Part shown: one piece after another, positions 39,577 through 47,670 of the stretch
Layout of the letters: every line of letters starts with the position of its first letter
How positions within the stretch are numbered: position 1 is the stretch's first letter
Origin: Janthinobacterium sp. TND4EL3
Lineage (GTDB): Bacteria > Pseudomonadota > Gammaproteobacteria > Burkholderiales > Burkholderiaceae_D
Assembly (NCBI RefSeq): GCF_900156175.1
Contig: NZ_FTMV01000006.1
Location: forward strand, 1 to 64,000
DNA length: 64,000 bases
Direction: 5' to 3'
Notes under the pieces: generated by a model
What the model saw: only the letters and a program-made list of their open reading frames with translations
What the model was told of the DNA's origin: nothing
Database searches by the model: none
Program-made: the position numbers and the translations under genes

Positions 39577-40332
39577 TCAGGCCTGCCGGCGCGCGTCGAG
39601 GTCGCGGCTGAGCATCAGCAGCACTTGCGCGGAAGCGGCGCGCAGCTGCGCCTTGTACTGATTGATGCCACGGCTCAGGACGTTGTAGATGACGACGGCG
39701 GGTATCGCCGCCACCAGGCCCAGCGCGGTGGCCAGCAAGGCTTCCGCGATACCGGGCGCGACGGTCGCCAGATTCGTGCTCTGGCTGACGGCGATGCCGA
39801 TAAAACTGTTCATGATGCCCCACACGGTGCCGAACAGGCCGACGAAGGGCGCCACGGCGCCGATACTGGCGAGCAGGCCGATGCCCTGCGTCATCGCGCG
39901 CACCTGCTGCGCAATGAACTGTTCCTGGCGAAAGCCGGCCCGCTCCCTCAAAGACTCCGCCGGCGCGCTGGCGTGCGACAGGCTCAGCTCCTGCTGTACC
40001 TCAGCGAGCAGCTGCTGCGCCAGCGAGGCTGCACCGGCACCCTCCGCCTTGACGGCCGCATCCGGCAGGGACGTGGCCGTCTTCAGCACGGCGACGGCTT
40101 GCGCCGCCGCGCGCCGCGCCTGCAGCAAGCTGGCGCCCTTCACCAGCAGGACCACCCAGGTGGCCAGCGCGGCGAGCAGCAAGCCGATGAGCACGCTTTT
40201 GACGACCTGGTCGGCGGCAAGGAACATGCCCAGCGGCGACATATCGTGCGGCAAGGCGGACGCTTGCGCCGTTGCATGGAACAGGGAAAGAAACACGCCG
40301 CCGGCGGCGGCTTTGATACAGAGGATACGCAT
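39577..40332 (-). CDS. exbB: ExbB/MotA/TolQ-family proton channel
   Basis: ExbB forms the pentameric proton channel with ExbD. This 251-residue protein has a signal-like N-terminus ([12 protein letters not shown]...), one membrane helix near 50-70, a cytoplasmic stretch, and the two C-terminal membrane helices with [21 protein letters not shown] and [19 protein letters not shown] chose the ATG at 40332; the longer open frame to 40368 needs a TTG start. It is followed directly by exbD. Confidence 0.92.
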   Translation of the reverse strand: MRILCIKAAAGGVFLSLFHATAQASALPHDMSPLGMFLAADQVVKSVLIGLLLAALATWVVLLVKGASLLQARRAAAQAVAVLKTATSLPDAAVKAEGAGAASLAQQLLAEVQQELSLSHASAPAESLRERAGFRQEQFIAQQVRAMTQGIGLLASIGAVAPFVGLFGTVWGIMNSFIGIAVSQSTNLATVAPGIAEALLATALGLVAAIPAVVIYNVLSRGINQYKAQLRAASAQVLLMLSRDLDARRQA

Positions 40333-40448
40333 GGGAGCTTCAACAGGTAACAGGCATGGCTGCGCCAACGGCGCGCACGCGCATGCAAAAAATCGGAAAA
40401 ACTACCTGGCTGCTGCGAAGAAGCTTGCTGGGGAGGAATTACAACGGA

Positions 40449-41354
40449 TTACTTGGCGCTGGCGACGGCGGGCGCCGCCGCTGGCGTGTACCAGACGAAA
40501 TCGGCCTGCGGCGCCTGCACCGTGGCGCCCTGCTGCGCCAGCACCAGCACCAGCGGCGCGGGGCCGCCCGTCAAGTCCTGCACGTGCAGCGGCACGCCCA
40601 GGTCCTTGTGGGCATGGTAGGCGCCGGCGATCAGCAGGGCCGGCGCGGGCGCGGCCAGCAGGCGCTCGGCCATGCGGCGGTCGCGCTGCTGCTGCACCGA
40701 CAGCATGGCCGCCAGGCGCGGCGCGTCGATCTGGTTGTCGTGCATGACGCGGATGATGTCTTTCAGTTTGTCATGCACCTTGCCCTCGTTGGCCAGGTTC
40801 GAATGCTTGCCCTGCACGGCCGGCTGGTCGACAAACAGCTGCTTGATTTCGCTGCGGTCCAGGTTGGCCGACCAGACGGGATACGGCGCGCGCATGACGG
40901 TCATGACCAGCTCGCCATATTGCGCCCACTTCCAGCCTGGTTGCCACGCCAGCAGCTCGGCCACGTGCTCGGGGCGCACGACGGGGTCCGTCTGCAGCCA
41001 GGGCTTGACCTTGTCCACCTTGGCTTGCTGGTCCGGGTTCAGCATTTCCAGCAGCACGCTGCCTTGCGGACGCTGGCCCTGCAACTGCTGCAGCAGCCAC
41101 TGCTCGATCCGGTGGTGGCTGAGCTGGTCATGCTGCTCGCCCACGATGACCCTCGGGGCGGCGGCCAGCCGGGCCAGCAATTGCTCGGCAGTCAAGCGCT
41201 GGCCGCTGCGCAGGTCGACGATCTCGCCCAGCTGGCGCACGTCCTGCGCCGTGGCGGCGGAGACCGTGCCTGTGACGGGCGCGACACTGCTGCAGGCGCT
41301 CAGCGCCAGCACGCAGGCGGGCAGGACGGCGGCGAGGGACAGGGGGAATTTCAT
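40449..41354 (-). CDS. ChaN-family lipoprotein
   Basis: The 301-residue lipoprotein has a lipobox ending in ALSAC (Cys21). The ChaN domain follows, with VIVGEQHDQLSHHRIE and the late LLIAGAYHAHKDLGVP. ChaN of Campylobacter binds two heme molecules and is tied to iron acquisition. It is the first gene of the operon and has a Fur box 60 bases upstream, in line with an iron role. Confidence 0.9.
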   Translation of the reverse strand: MKFPLSLAAVLPACVLALSACSSVAPVTGTVSAATAQDVRQLGEIVDLRSGQRLTAEQLLARLAAAPRVIVGEQHDQLSHHRIEQWLLQQLQGQRPQGSVLLEMLNPDQQAKVDKVKPWLQTDPVVRPEHVAELLAWQPGWKWAQYGELVMTVMRAPYPVWSANLDRSEIKQLFVDQPAVQGKHSNLANEGKVHDKLKDIIRVMHDNQIDAPRLAAMLSVQQQRDRRMAERLLAAPAPALLIAGAYHAHKDLGVPLHVQDLTGGPAPLVLVLAQQGATVQAPQADFVWYTPAAAPAVASAK

Positions 41355-41412
41355 GGCATGGCCTTTCGGGTGGAAGCACGCATTGCAAAATAACTACTGG
41401 CGGGCATTCTAA

Positions 41413-41431
41413 TGGAAATGATTCTCATTTA
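41413..41431. promoter_or_regulatory. Fur box
   Basis: The palindrome AAATGATTCTCATTT (41416-41430) matches the Fur consensus of inverted AATGATAAT-type repeats. It lies between the divergent chaN operon (start 41354) and the FAD-linked oxidase (start 41544). Its closeness to chaN suggests iron repression of the uptake operon. Confidence 0.78.
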
Positions 41432-41543
41432 CAACCAATGCACGGCGCGCCGGGCGGAATTTTTTACAAGCGGCAAAAAAATCAAATGGCGCGTCGGTGA
41501 AATCCCCGGGCGCGGAGTAGAATAAAAAAAACGGAGGACTTGC

Positions 41544-42953
41544 GTGAATCAAACTGACCAGTTGGCGGTGCTGAAAAAACCGCTGCCCGAATCTCTTGCT
41601 GCCGTACTTTCCCTGATCTTTGCCGACCGCTTTTCCATGACGCAAGCCATGCGCGCACACCATGGCCGCGACGAGTCGAGCTATCCTCCCATGCTGCCCG
41701 ATGCCGTCATCTTCGCCCATTCCACCGAGGAAGTGGCGGCCGCCGTCAAGCTGTGCAGCGCGCACGACGTGCCCGTCATCGCCTACGGCAGTGGCACCTC
41801 GCTCGAAGGCCACGTGCTGGCCCTGCATGGCGGCGTGACGATTGATCTGTCGCAAATGAATCACATGGTAGCAGTGCATGATGAAGACTTGACGGCCACC
41901 GTGCAGGCGGGCGTCACGCGCAAGCAGCTCAACGAGGAAATCCGCGACACGGGCCTGTTCTTCCCCATCGACCCGGGCGCCAATGCCTCGCTGGGCGGCA
42001 TGGCCGCCACGCGCGCCTCGGGCACGAATGCCGTGCGCTACGGCACCATGCGCGAAAACGTGCTGGCCCTGACGGTGGTCACGGCGGACGGCCGCATCAT
42101 CAGGACGGGGACCAGGGCGAAAAAATCCTCGGCCGGCTACGACCTGACGCGTTTGTTCGTCGGCAGCGAGGGGACCCTGGGCATCATCACGGAAGTGACC
42201 GTGAAACTGTATCCGCTGCCCGAAGCGATTTCGGCGGCCGTGTGTTCGTTTCCCGGCACGGGCGAAGCCGTCAGCGCCGTGATCCAGACCATCCAGATGG
42301 GTATTCCCGTGGCGCGGGTCGAGTTTCTCGATGAAAATGGCGTGAAGGCCATCAATGCCTATGACAAGATGGCGCTGCCGGAAAAGCCGCTGCTGCTGTT
42401 TGAATTCCACGGCACGCCGGCCAGCGTGGCCGAGCAGGCGCAGCTGGTGCAAGCCATCACGGCGGAACACGGCGCCAGCGATTTCGAGTGGGCCAGCCGC
42501 CCCGAAGACCGCTCGCGCCTGTGGGCCGCGCGCCACAACGCCTATTTCGCCCTGCTGCAGATGCGCCCCGGCAGCCGCGCCATTTCCACCGACTGCTGCG
42601 TGCCGATTTCGCGCCTGGCCGAATGCATCCTGGCCACCCAGGCCGATTGCGAGGCGCAGGGCCTCGTCTACGCCATCATCGGCCACGTCGGCGACGGCAA
42701 TTTCCACGTGCAGATGCTGGTCGACCCGGACGACCCGGCCGACGTCGCCCGCGCGGAAAAGGTCAACAGCGACATGGTCACGCGCGCCATCGGCATGGAC
42801 GGCACCTGCACCGGCGAACACGGCGTGGGCATGCACAAGATGGCTTTTCTCGTGGAAGAACATGGTGAGGGCGCCATCGACACCATGCGCGCCCTCAAGC
42901 ATGCGCTGGACCCGAAGAACATCATGAATCCCGGCAAGATCGTGCGCTGGTGA
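41544..42953 (+). CDS. FAD-linked oxidase, D-lactate/glycolate dehydrogenase type
   Basis: This 469-residue enzyme belongs to the GlcD/Dld group. The FAD-binding segment PVIAYGSGTSLEGHVL, the RASGTNAVRYGTMRENVL block, and the C-terminal HVGDGNFH and CTGEHGVGMHK signatures are present. It oxidises a 2-hydroxy acid, probably D-lactate, to the keto acid. The start is GTG at 41544, supported by ACGGAGG seven bases upstream. It reads away from the Fur box, so iron control is possible but unproven. Confidence 0.92.
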   Translation: MNQTDQLAVLKKPLPESLAAVLSLIFADRFSMTQAMRAHHGRDESSYPPMLPDAVIFAHSTEEVAAAVKLCSAHDVPVIAYGSGTSLEGHVLALHGGVTIDLSQMNHMVAVHDEDLTATVQAGVTRKQLNEEIRDTGLFFPIDPGANASLGGMAATRASGTNAVRYGTMRENVLALTVVTADGRIIRTGTRAKKSSAGYDLTRLFVGSEGTLGIITEVTVKLYPLPEAISAAVCSFPGTGEAVSAVIQTIQMGIPVARVEFLDENGVKAINAYDKMALPEKPLLLFEFHGTPASVAEQAQLVQAITAEHGASDFEWASRPEDRSRLWAARHNAYFALLQMRPGSRAISTDCCVPISRLAECILATQADCEAQGLVYAIIGHVGDGNFHVQMLVDPDDPADVARAEKVNSDMVTRAIGMDGTCTGEHGVGMHKMAFLVEEHGEGAIDTMRALKHALDPKNIMNPGKIVRW

Positions 42954-43433
42954 TCAGGGCGTCAATGCCATGCGCATCGGCACGAAGGCAATCCCGCCCG
43001 TCTCCACCTTCGGCCCCGTGGCGACAAAGCCCAGGCTTTCGTACAGGGGCAAGGCGTAGACCGAGGAATTGACGGTAAACGCCGTCACCTCGCCCCTGGC
43101 CAGCGACGCATCGCGGGCCGCCTGCCACAGGCGGCGCGCCATGCCGCGCCGGTGCAGGGCGCGCGGCACGAACATGTGGAACAGATGCGTGTTGTCGCGC
43201 ATGGCCACCACGCCGGCCAGCGCGCCGTCGATATGCGCGAGCTGGTAAGCATAGTTGGGCAGCGACAGATATTGTTCGATGGCCGGCTGGCGGCAGTGCT
43301 CGATGAACTTTTCCGCGCCCGCGCCGTCCGGGTGCAGGGTCAGAAAAGGCATCAGGTCGTCGATCAGGGCGACGATGGCGGGCGCGTCGGCGACCAGGGC
43401 GGGACGCAGTGTCGGTTCGGGTAAGGTAGTCAT
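42954..43433 (-). CDS. GNAT-family N-acetyltransferase
   Basis: The 159-residue protein has a GNAT domain. Motif A, with acetyl-CoA binding, is seen in HMFVPRALHRRGMARRLWQAA, and motif B ends in SSVYALPLYESLGF. The acceptor is unknown. It is convergent with the oxidase gene and its stop is immediately next to it (one base). I chose the ATG at 43433; the upstream open frame to 43469 would run into dnaE2's end. The ribosome-binding site is weak. Confidence 0.85.
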   Translation of the reverse strand: MTTLPEPTLRPALVADAPAIVALIDDLMPFLTLHPDGAGAEKFIEHCRQPAIEQYLSLPNYAYQLAHIDGALAGVVAMRDNTHLFHMFVPRALHRRGMARRLWQAARDASLARGEVTAFTVNSSVYALPLYESLGFVATGPKVETGGIAFVPMRMALTP

Positions 43434-43472
43434 ATGACAATCATGCCACCGTCCGGACGATGTTGACAAGCA

Positions 43473-46400
43473 TCAACAAAAATCGCGGCTGCTCGTGCGC
43501 AAGCGCCCCAGCAAATGCGACATGTCGACCAGGCGCTTGGCCACCAGGTTGCACACCATGCCCTCCCTTTGCCACACGCCGTACACGCCCAGCAGCGGCG
43601 CGCTCAAGACCTCGCGCCGCTGGCTTTCCACCAGGTCGGGCCAGACGATGACGTTGACCGTGCCCGTCTCGTCTTCCAGGGTCATGAAGAGCACGCCCTT
43701 GGCCGTGCCCGGACGCTGGCGCACGGTGACGATGCCGCAGGCGCGCGCCACTTGCCCGCTCGTGTAAGTCATCAGGGTGGACGCGGGCAGGAAGCGCTGT
43801 TCCAGCAATGACTTGCGCAGCAGCGCCAGCGGGTGGCGCCCCAGGGTCAGGCCTTGCGCGCGGTAATCGCTGACGATGCTCTCGCCTTCCGTGGGCGCGG
43901 CCAGCATGGGCAAGTCTTCCTCTGGCGTGGTATCGCGCAGCAAGTCCCTGTCGGGCACGGCGCCGGCCGCCTGCCACAGCGCCGCGCGCCGGTGCCCGGC
44001 CAGCGCGTGCAGCGCGTTGCCGGCAGCCAACACCTGCAAGTCATGGCGGTCCAGGCCGCCGCGCCGCGCCAGGTCGGCCACGTCGACGAAGGCGGCGATG
44101 GCGCGCGCATCCTCGATGCGCGCGGCCGCCTGCGCGCGCATGCCGAACAGGCTGTTCAAGCCCAGGCGCACGGCCGGCGCCCTCCCCTCGCCTTCCAGGG
44201 CCGCCTCCCAGCCGCTGACGGCCACATCGACGGGCAGCACGGGCACGCCATGGCGGCGGGCATCCTGCACCAGTTGCGAGGGGCTGTAAAAGCCCATGGG
44301 CTGGCTGTTGAGCAAGGCGCACAAAAAGGCGGCCGGCTCGTGGCATTTCAGCCAGGAACTGGCGTAGGTCAGCAGGGCGAAACTGGCCGCGTGCGACTCG
44401 GGAAAACCGTATTCGCCGAAACCCTCGATCTGGCTGAAGATGGCGTCGGCAAACTCTTTATCATAGCCATTCTTCACCATGGCGCTGACGATGCGTTCCT
44501 GGTAATTATTCATGCCGCCCTTGCGTTTCCACGCCGCCATGGCGCGCCGCAACTGGTCCGCTTCGCCGGGCGTGAAATTGGCCGCGATGACGGCCACCTG
44601 CATCACCTGCTCCTGGAAGATGGGAATGCCCAGGGTGCGCCCCAGCGCCTTTTCCAGGCCCTTCGGATACTCGACCGCTTCTTTCCGCTGGCGCCGCTGC
44701 AGATACGGATGCACCATGCCGCCCTGGATGGGGCCGGGGCGCACCAGCGCCACTTCGATGACGAGGTCGTAGAATGTGCGCGGGCGCAGGCGCGGCAGCA
44801 TGCTCATCTGCGCGCGCGACTCGATCTGGAACACGCCGACGGTATCGGCCTCGCACATCATGTCGTAGGTGGCGCGGTCTTCAGCGGGAATATCCTGCAT
44901 CCGGAATTGCTCGCCGCGCCGCGCCCCCACCAGTTCCAGGGCGCGGCGCAGGGCCGACAGCATGCCCAGCGCCAGCACGTCGACCTTCATCAGGCCCAGT
45001 TCTTCCAGGTCGTCCTTGTCCCACTCGATGACGCTGCGCTCGGCCATGGCGGCGTTTTCTATCGGCACCAGGCGCGACAGCTTTCCTTGCGCAATCACAA
45101 AGCCGCCCGGATGCTGCGACAGATGGCGGGGAAAGCCCAGCAACTGCTGCGCCAGCGAAGCCCACTGCTGCGACAGTGCCGCCTGCGGGTCCAGGCCGCA
45201 TTCGGCCAGGCGGCTCAACAGATCGTGCTTGCCGTCGAACCAGCGATGCGCCTTGCATACTTTTTCCACGATGGCCAGGTCCACGCCCAGCGCCCGGCCG
45301 CTGTCGCGCAAGGCGCTCTTGGGCCGGTAGCTGATCACCACGGCGGCCAGCGCGGCCCGCTCGCGCCCATATTTTCCGTAGATATACTGGATGACTTCTT
45401 CGCGCCGCTGGTGCTCGAAATCGACGTCGATGTCGGGCGGCTCGTTGCGCTCGCGCGACATGAAGCGCCCGACCAGGCAATTGCCGCGCGCCGGGTCCAC
45501 TTCCGTGATGTGCAGGCAATAGCAGACGGCCGAATTGGCGGCCGAGCCCCGGCCCTGGCACAGGATGTCTTGCGAGCGCGCAAAGCGCACGATATCGTAG
45601 ACGGTCAAAAAGTACGCTTCGTAGGAAAGATCCCGGATCAGCTCCAGTTCCTGCTCGATCTGCTCCTGCACGTTGGCCGGGATACCGAGCGGAAAGCGCA
45701 CGCGCGCGCCCGCATACGTTTCTTCGCGCAAATACGTCGCCGGCGTGTGGCCGTCCGGCACCAGCTCGCCGGGATAGTCATAGCGCAGGCTGTCGAGCGA
45801 AAACGTGCACAGCCCCGCGAGGCGCACGGTTTCCGCCAGCGCTTGCGGCGGATACACATTGGCCAGGCGCAAACGGGCGCGCAGATGCTGCTCCGCATTT
45901 TGCGCCAGCGCATAGCCGCACTCGCCCACGGGTTTACCCACGCGTATCGCGCACAGGGTGTCGAGCAGGGGCTTGCGCGACCGCACATGCATGCACACAT
46001 GGCCGACGGCCACCACGGGCAGGCCCAGCGCCTGCGCCGCCGCCTGCACGGCGCCGCGGTGCGCATCATCCTGCGCCCGCTGCAGCAGGTTCAGGCCGAT
46101 CCAGCTGCGCTCGCCGCCAAAGGTGGCCGCCATCCACGCGCCGTGCGCGCGCACGGTTTCCGCCTCGGCCGGATAGCCGGGCAGCAAGACCATCAGGCAG
46201 CCAGGCAGCCCCCGCAAATGGGCAAACCCGGCCGATGGCGCGGCGAAATCGTCGGGCGTCAGCAAGTAGCGCCCCTTGGCCGCCCGCGTGCGCGCCATGG
46301 TGATCAGTTCCGACAGGTTGCCGTACCCTTCGCAATCGCGCACCAGCGCCAGCAGCGACGGCCCCGCGCTGCCGTCGGCCTGCGTGAGGTGAAAATGCGC

Positions 46401-46610
46401 GCCTATGATCAGCGGAAAGTCGGCCCGCTTGGCCACCGCATGGGCGCGCACGACACCGGCCAGCGAACACTCGTCCGTGATGGCCAGTGCGTGATAACCG
46501 AGCTGGACTGCGCGCGCCACCAGCTCCTGCGCATGCGAGGCCCCCTGCAAAAAGCTGAAATTGCTCAGGCAGTACAACTCAGCATACTCGGGTAAGACTG
46601 CGCCCCACAT
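43473..46610 (-). CDS. dnaE2: Error-prone DNA polymerase DnaE2 (ImuC)
   Basis: The 1,045-residue polymerase is the inducible, error-prone relative of the replicative alpha subunit. It begins with the PHP domain (YAELYCLSNFSFLQGAS). Catalytic aspartates lie in RNEPPDIDVDFEHQRREEV. The C-terminal OB domain ends in VARACGIVTVRQRP and GVYGVWQREGMVCN. I chose the ATG at 46610; GAGG is 9 bases upstream. A LexA box lies 15-30 bases before it. The partner genes imuA and imuB, usually next to dnaE2, are not in this window. Confidence 0.95.
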   Translation of the reverse strand: MWGAVLPEYAELYCLSNFSFLQGASHAQELVARAVQLGYHALAITDECSLAGVVRAHAVAKRADFPLIIGAHFHLTQADGSAGPSLLALVRDCEGYGNLSELITMARTRAAKGRYLLTPDDFAAPSAGFAHLRGLPGCLMVLLPGYPAEAETVRAHGAWMAATFGGERSWIGLNLLQRAQDDAHRGAVQAAAQALGLPVVAVGHVCMHVRSRKPLLDTLCAIRVGKPVGECGYALAQNAEQHLRARLRLANVYPPQALAETVRLAGLCTFSLDSLRYDYPGELVPDGHTPATYLREETYAGARVRFPLGIPANVQEQIEQELELIRDLSYEAYFLTVYDIVRFARSQDILCQGRGSAANSAVCYCLHITEVDPARGNCLVGRFMSRERNEPPDIDVDFEHQRREEVIQYIYGKYGRERAALAAVVISYRPKSALRDSGRALGVDLAIVEKVCKAHRWFDGKHDLLSRLAECGLDPQAALSQQWASLAQQLLGFPRHLSQHPGGFVIAQGKLSRLVPIENAAMAERSVIEWDKDDLEELGLMKVDVLALGMLSALRRALELVGARRGEQFRMQDIPAEDRATYDMMCEADTVGVFQIESRAQMSMLPRLRPRTFYDLVIEVALVRPGPIQGGMVHPYLQRRQRKEAVEYPKGLEKALGRTLGIPIFQEQVMQVAVIAANFTPGEADQLRRAMAAWKRKGGMNNYQERIVSAMVKNGYDKEFADAIFSQIEGFGEYGFPESHAASFALLTYASSWLKCHEPAAFLCALLNSQPMGFYSPSQLVQDARRHGVPVLPVDVAVSGWEAALEGEGRAPAVRLGLNSLFGMRAQAAARIEDARAIAAFVDVADLARRGGLDRHDLQVLAAGNALHALAGHRRAALWQAAGAVPDRDLLRDTTPEEDLPMLAAPTEGESIVSDYRAQGLTLGRHPLALLRKSLLEQRFLPASTLMTYTSGQVARACGIVTVRQRPGTAKGVLFMTLEDETGTVNVIVWPDLVESQRREVLSAPLLGVYGVWQREGMVCNLVAKRLVDMSHLLGRLRTSSRDFC

Positions 46611-46624
46611 GATCCACCTCAATA

Positions 46625-46640
46625 CTGTATATAAACACAG
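46625..46640. promoter_or_regulatory. LexA (SOS) box
   Basis: CTGT-ATATAAAC-ACAG fits the LexA consensus CTGT-N8-ACAG exactly. On the minus strand TATAAT (46644-46649) lies just upstream, so the box covers the transcript start of dnaE2. The divergent PhzF-like gene (start 46708) lies 67 bases away and might be affected too. Confidence 0.9.
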
Positions 46641-46707
46641 TATATTATACTCATCTGGAATAGGGCTTATCGTTTATGCTGGCGTTTTCCCTTTTGCCCC
46701 GACCGCC

Positions 46708-47493
46708 ATGATCGTCCAACTTCTGAAATGTTTCGGCGCCGCTCCCGGCAACGGCAATGCGGCCCTGGTCGTGGAAAACGACGGCAGCAGCGAAGCCGAG
46801 CGCCAGGACTTCGCCCGCGCGCGGCAAGTGAGCGCCTGCGTCTTCCTCGACCGCCAGGCGGACGGCGGCATCGTGCTCGACTATTTTTATCCGCACACGC
46901 GCAGCCCCCTGTGCCTGCACGCCACCCTGGCGGCCGCGCACGTGCTGCTGACGGCGCCCGGCGCTCCGGCGGCGCTGACGGTGAGCACCGCCATGCGCGG
47001 GCAAGCCCTGCAGCTGCTGCGCCGCGCGGAAGGGATATTCATCGGCCTGGCGCCGCAGCCCGCGCCGGCCGTCACGGTGGAAAAATATGTGCCGTCCGAA
47101 CTCATGGGCCAGCACATGCACTTGCCGTCACCGCCCGTGATCGCCTCCGTCGGCAGTCCGAAGCTGCTGCTGGAAGTGGCCGACCGCACCACCCTGCGCG
47201 CGCTGCGGCCGAACCTGGAACTGATCGCCGACTGGAGCGCCCTGCACCAGGTCAGCGGCTGCTACGCGTATTGCCGCACGGGCGAAAACGAGTTCGAGGG
47301 GCGCAACTTCAACCACCGCGACCCGGCACTCGAAGACAGCGCCACGGGCGTGGCGGCGGGCGCGCTGTCAGCGCATCTGCAACGGTCGCTGCGCCTGCAT
47401 CAGGGCCACGTGATGCAGCAGCCGTGCCTGATCGAGGTGCACTACGGCGCAGACGCAATCTGGGTGGGCGGCATGGTGCAACGCAGCACCTGA
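46708..47493 (+). CDS. PhzF-family protein
   Basis: The 261-residue protein has the PhzF/diaminopimelate-epimerase-like fold. The N-terminal GAAPGNGNAALVV corresponds to the family's GNPAAV motif, DYFYPHTRSPLCLHATLAAAH follows at residues 59-80, and NHRDPALEDSATGVAAG is the C-terminal signature. Enzymes of this family isomerise small molecules; most members have no known substrate. It is divergent from dnaE2. A longer open frame to 46561 overlaps the dnaE2 promoter and is not supported. Confidence 0.85.
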   Translation: MIVQLLKCFGAAPGNGNAALVVENDGSSEAERQDFARARQVSACVFLDRQADGGIVLDYFYPHTRSPLCLHATLAAAHVLLTAPGAPAALTVSTAMRGQALQLLRRAEGIFIGLAPQPAPAVTVEKYVPSELMGQHMHLPSPPVIASVGSPKLLLEVADRTTLRALRPNLELIADWSALHQVSGCYAYCRTGENEFEGRNFNHRDPALEDSATGVAAGALSAHLQRSLRLHQGHVMQQPCLIEVHYGADAIWVGGMVQRST

Positions 47494-47670
47494 ACGGGGC
47501 AGCGCGCACCGGTACAAGGCAAGCGGGGCAGCGGCCAAAAGATAATCAACCAGGAAACAACAGTTACAGTAAATTTGTAATAACAAAACAAAGTATCGCT
47601 GGTGAATGCTGAAATGAAGGCACTAGAATCAAGTCACGAATCTTGCTCATCAGCCACTTGGAGACACCGC

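Noticed and set aside
43833-46595. 920-codon open frame on the plus strand
   Set aside because: Antisense shadow of dnaE2; no start signal and no domain.
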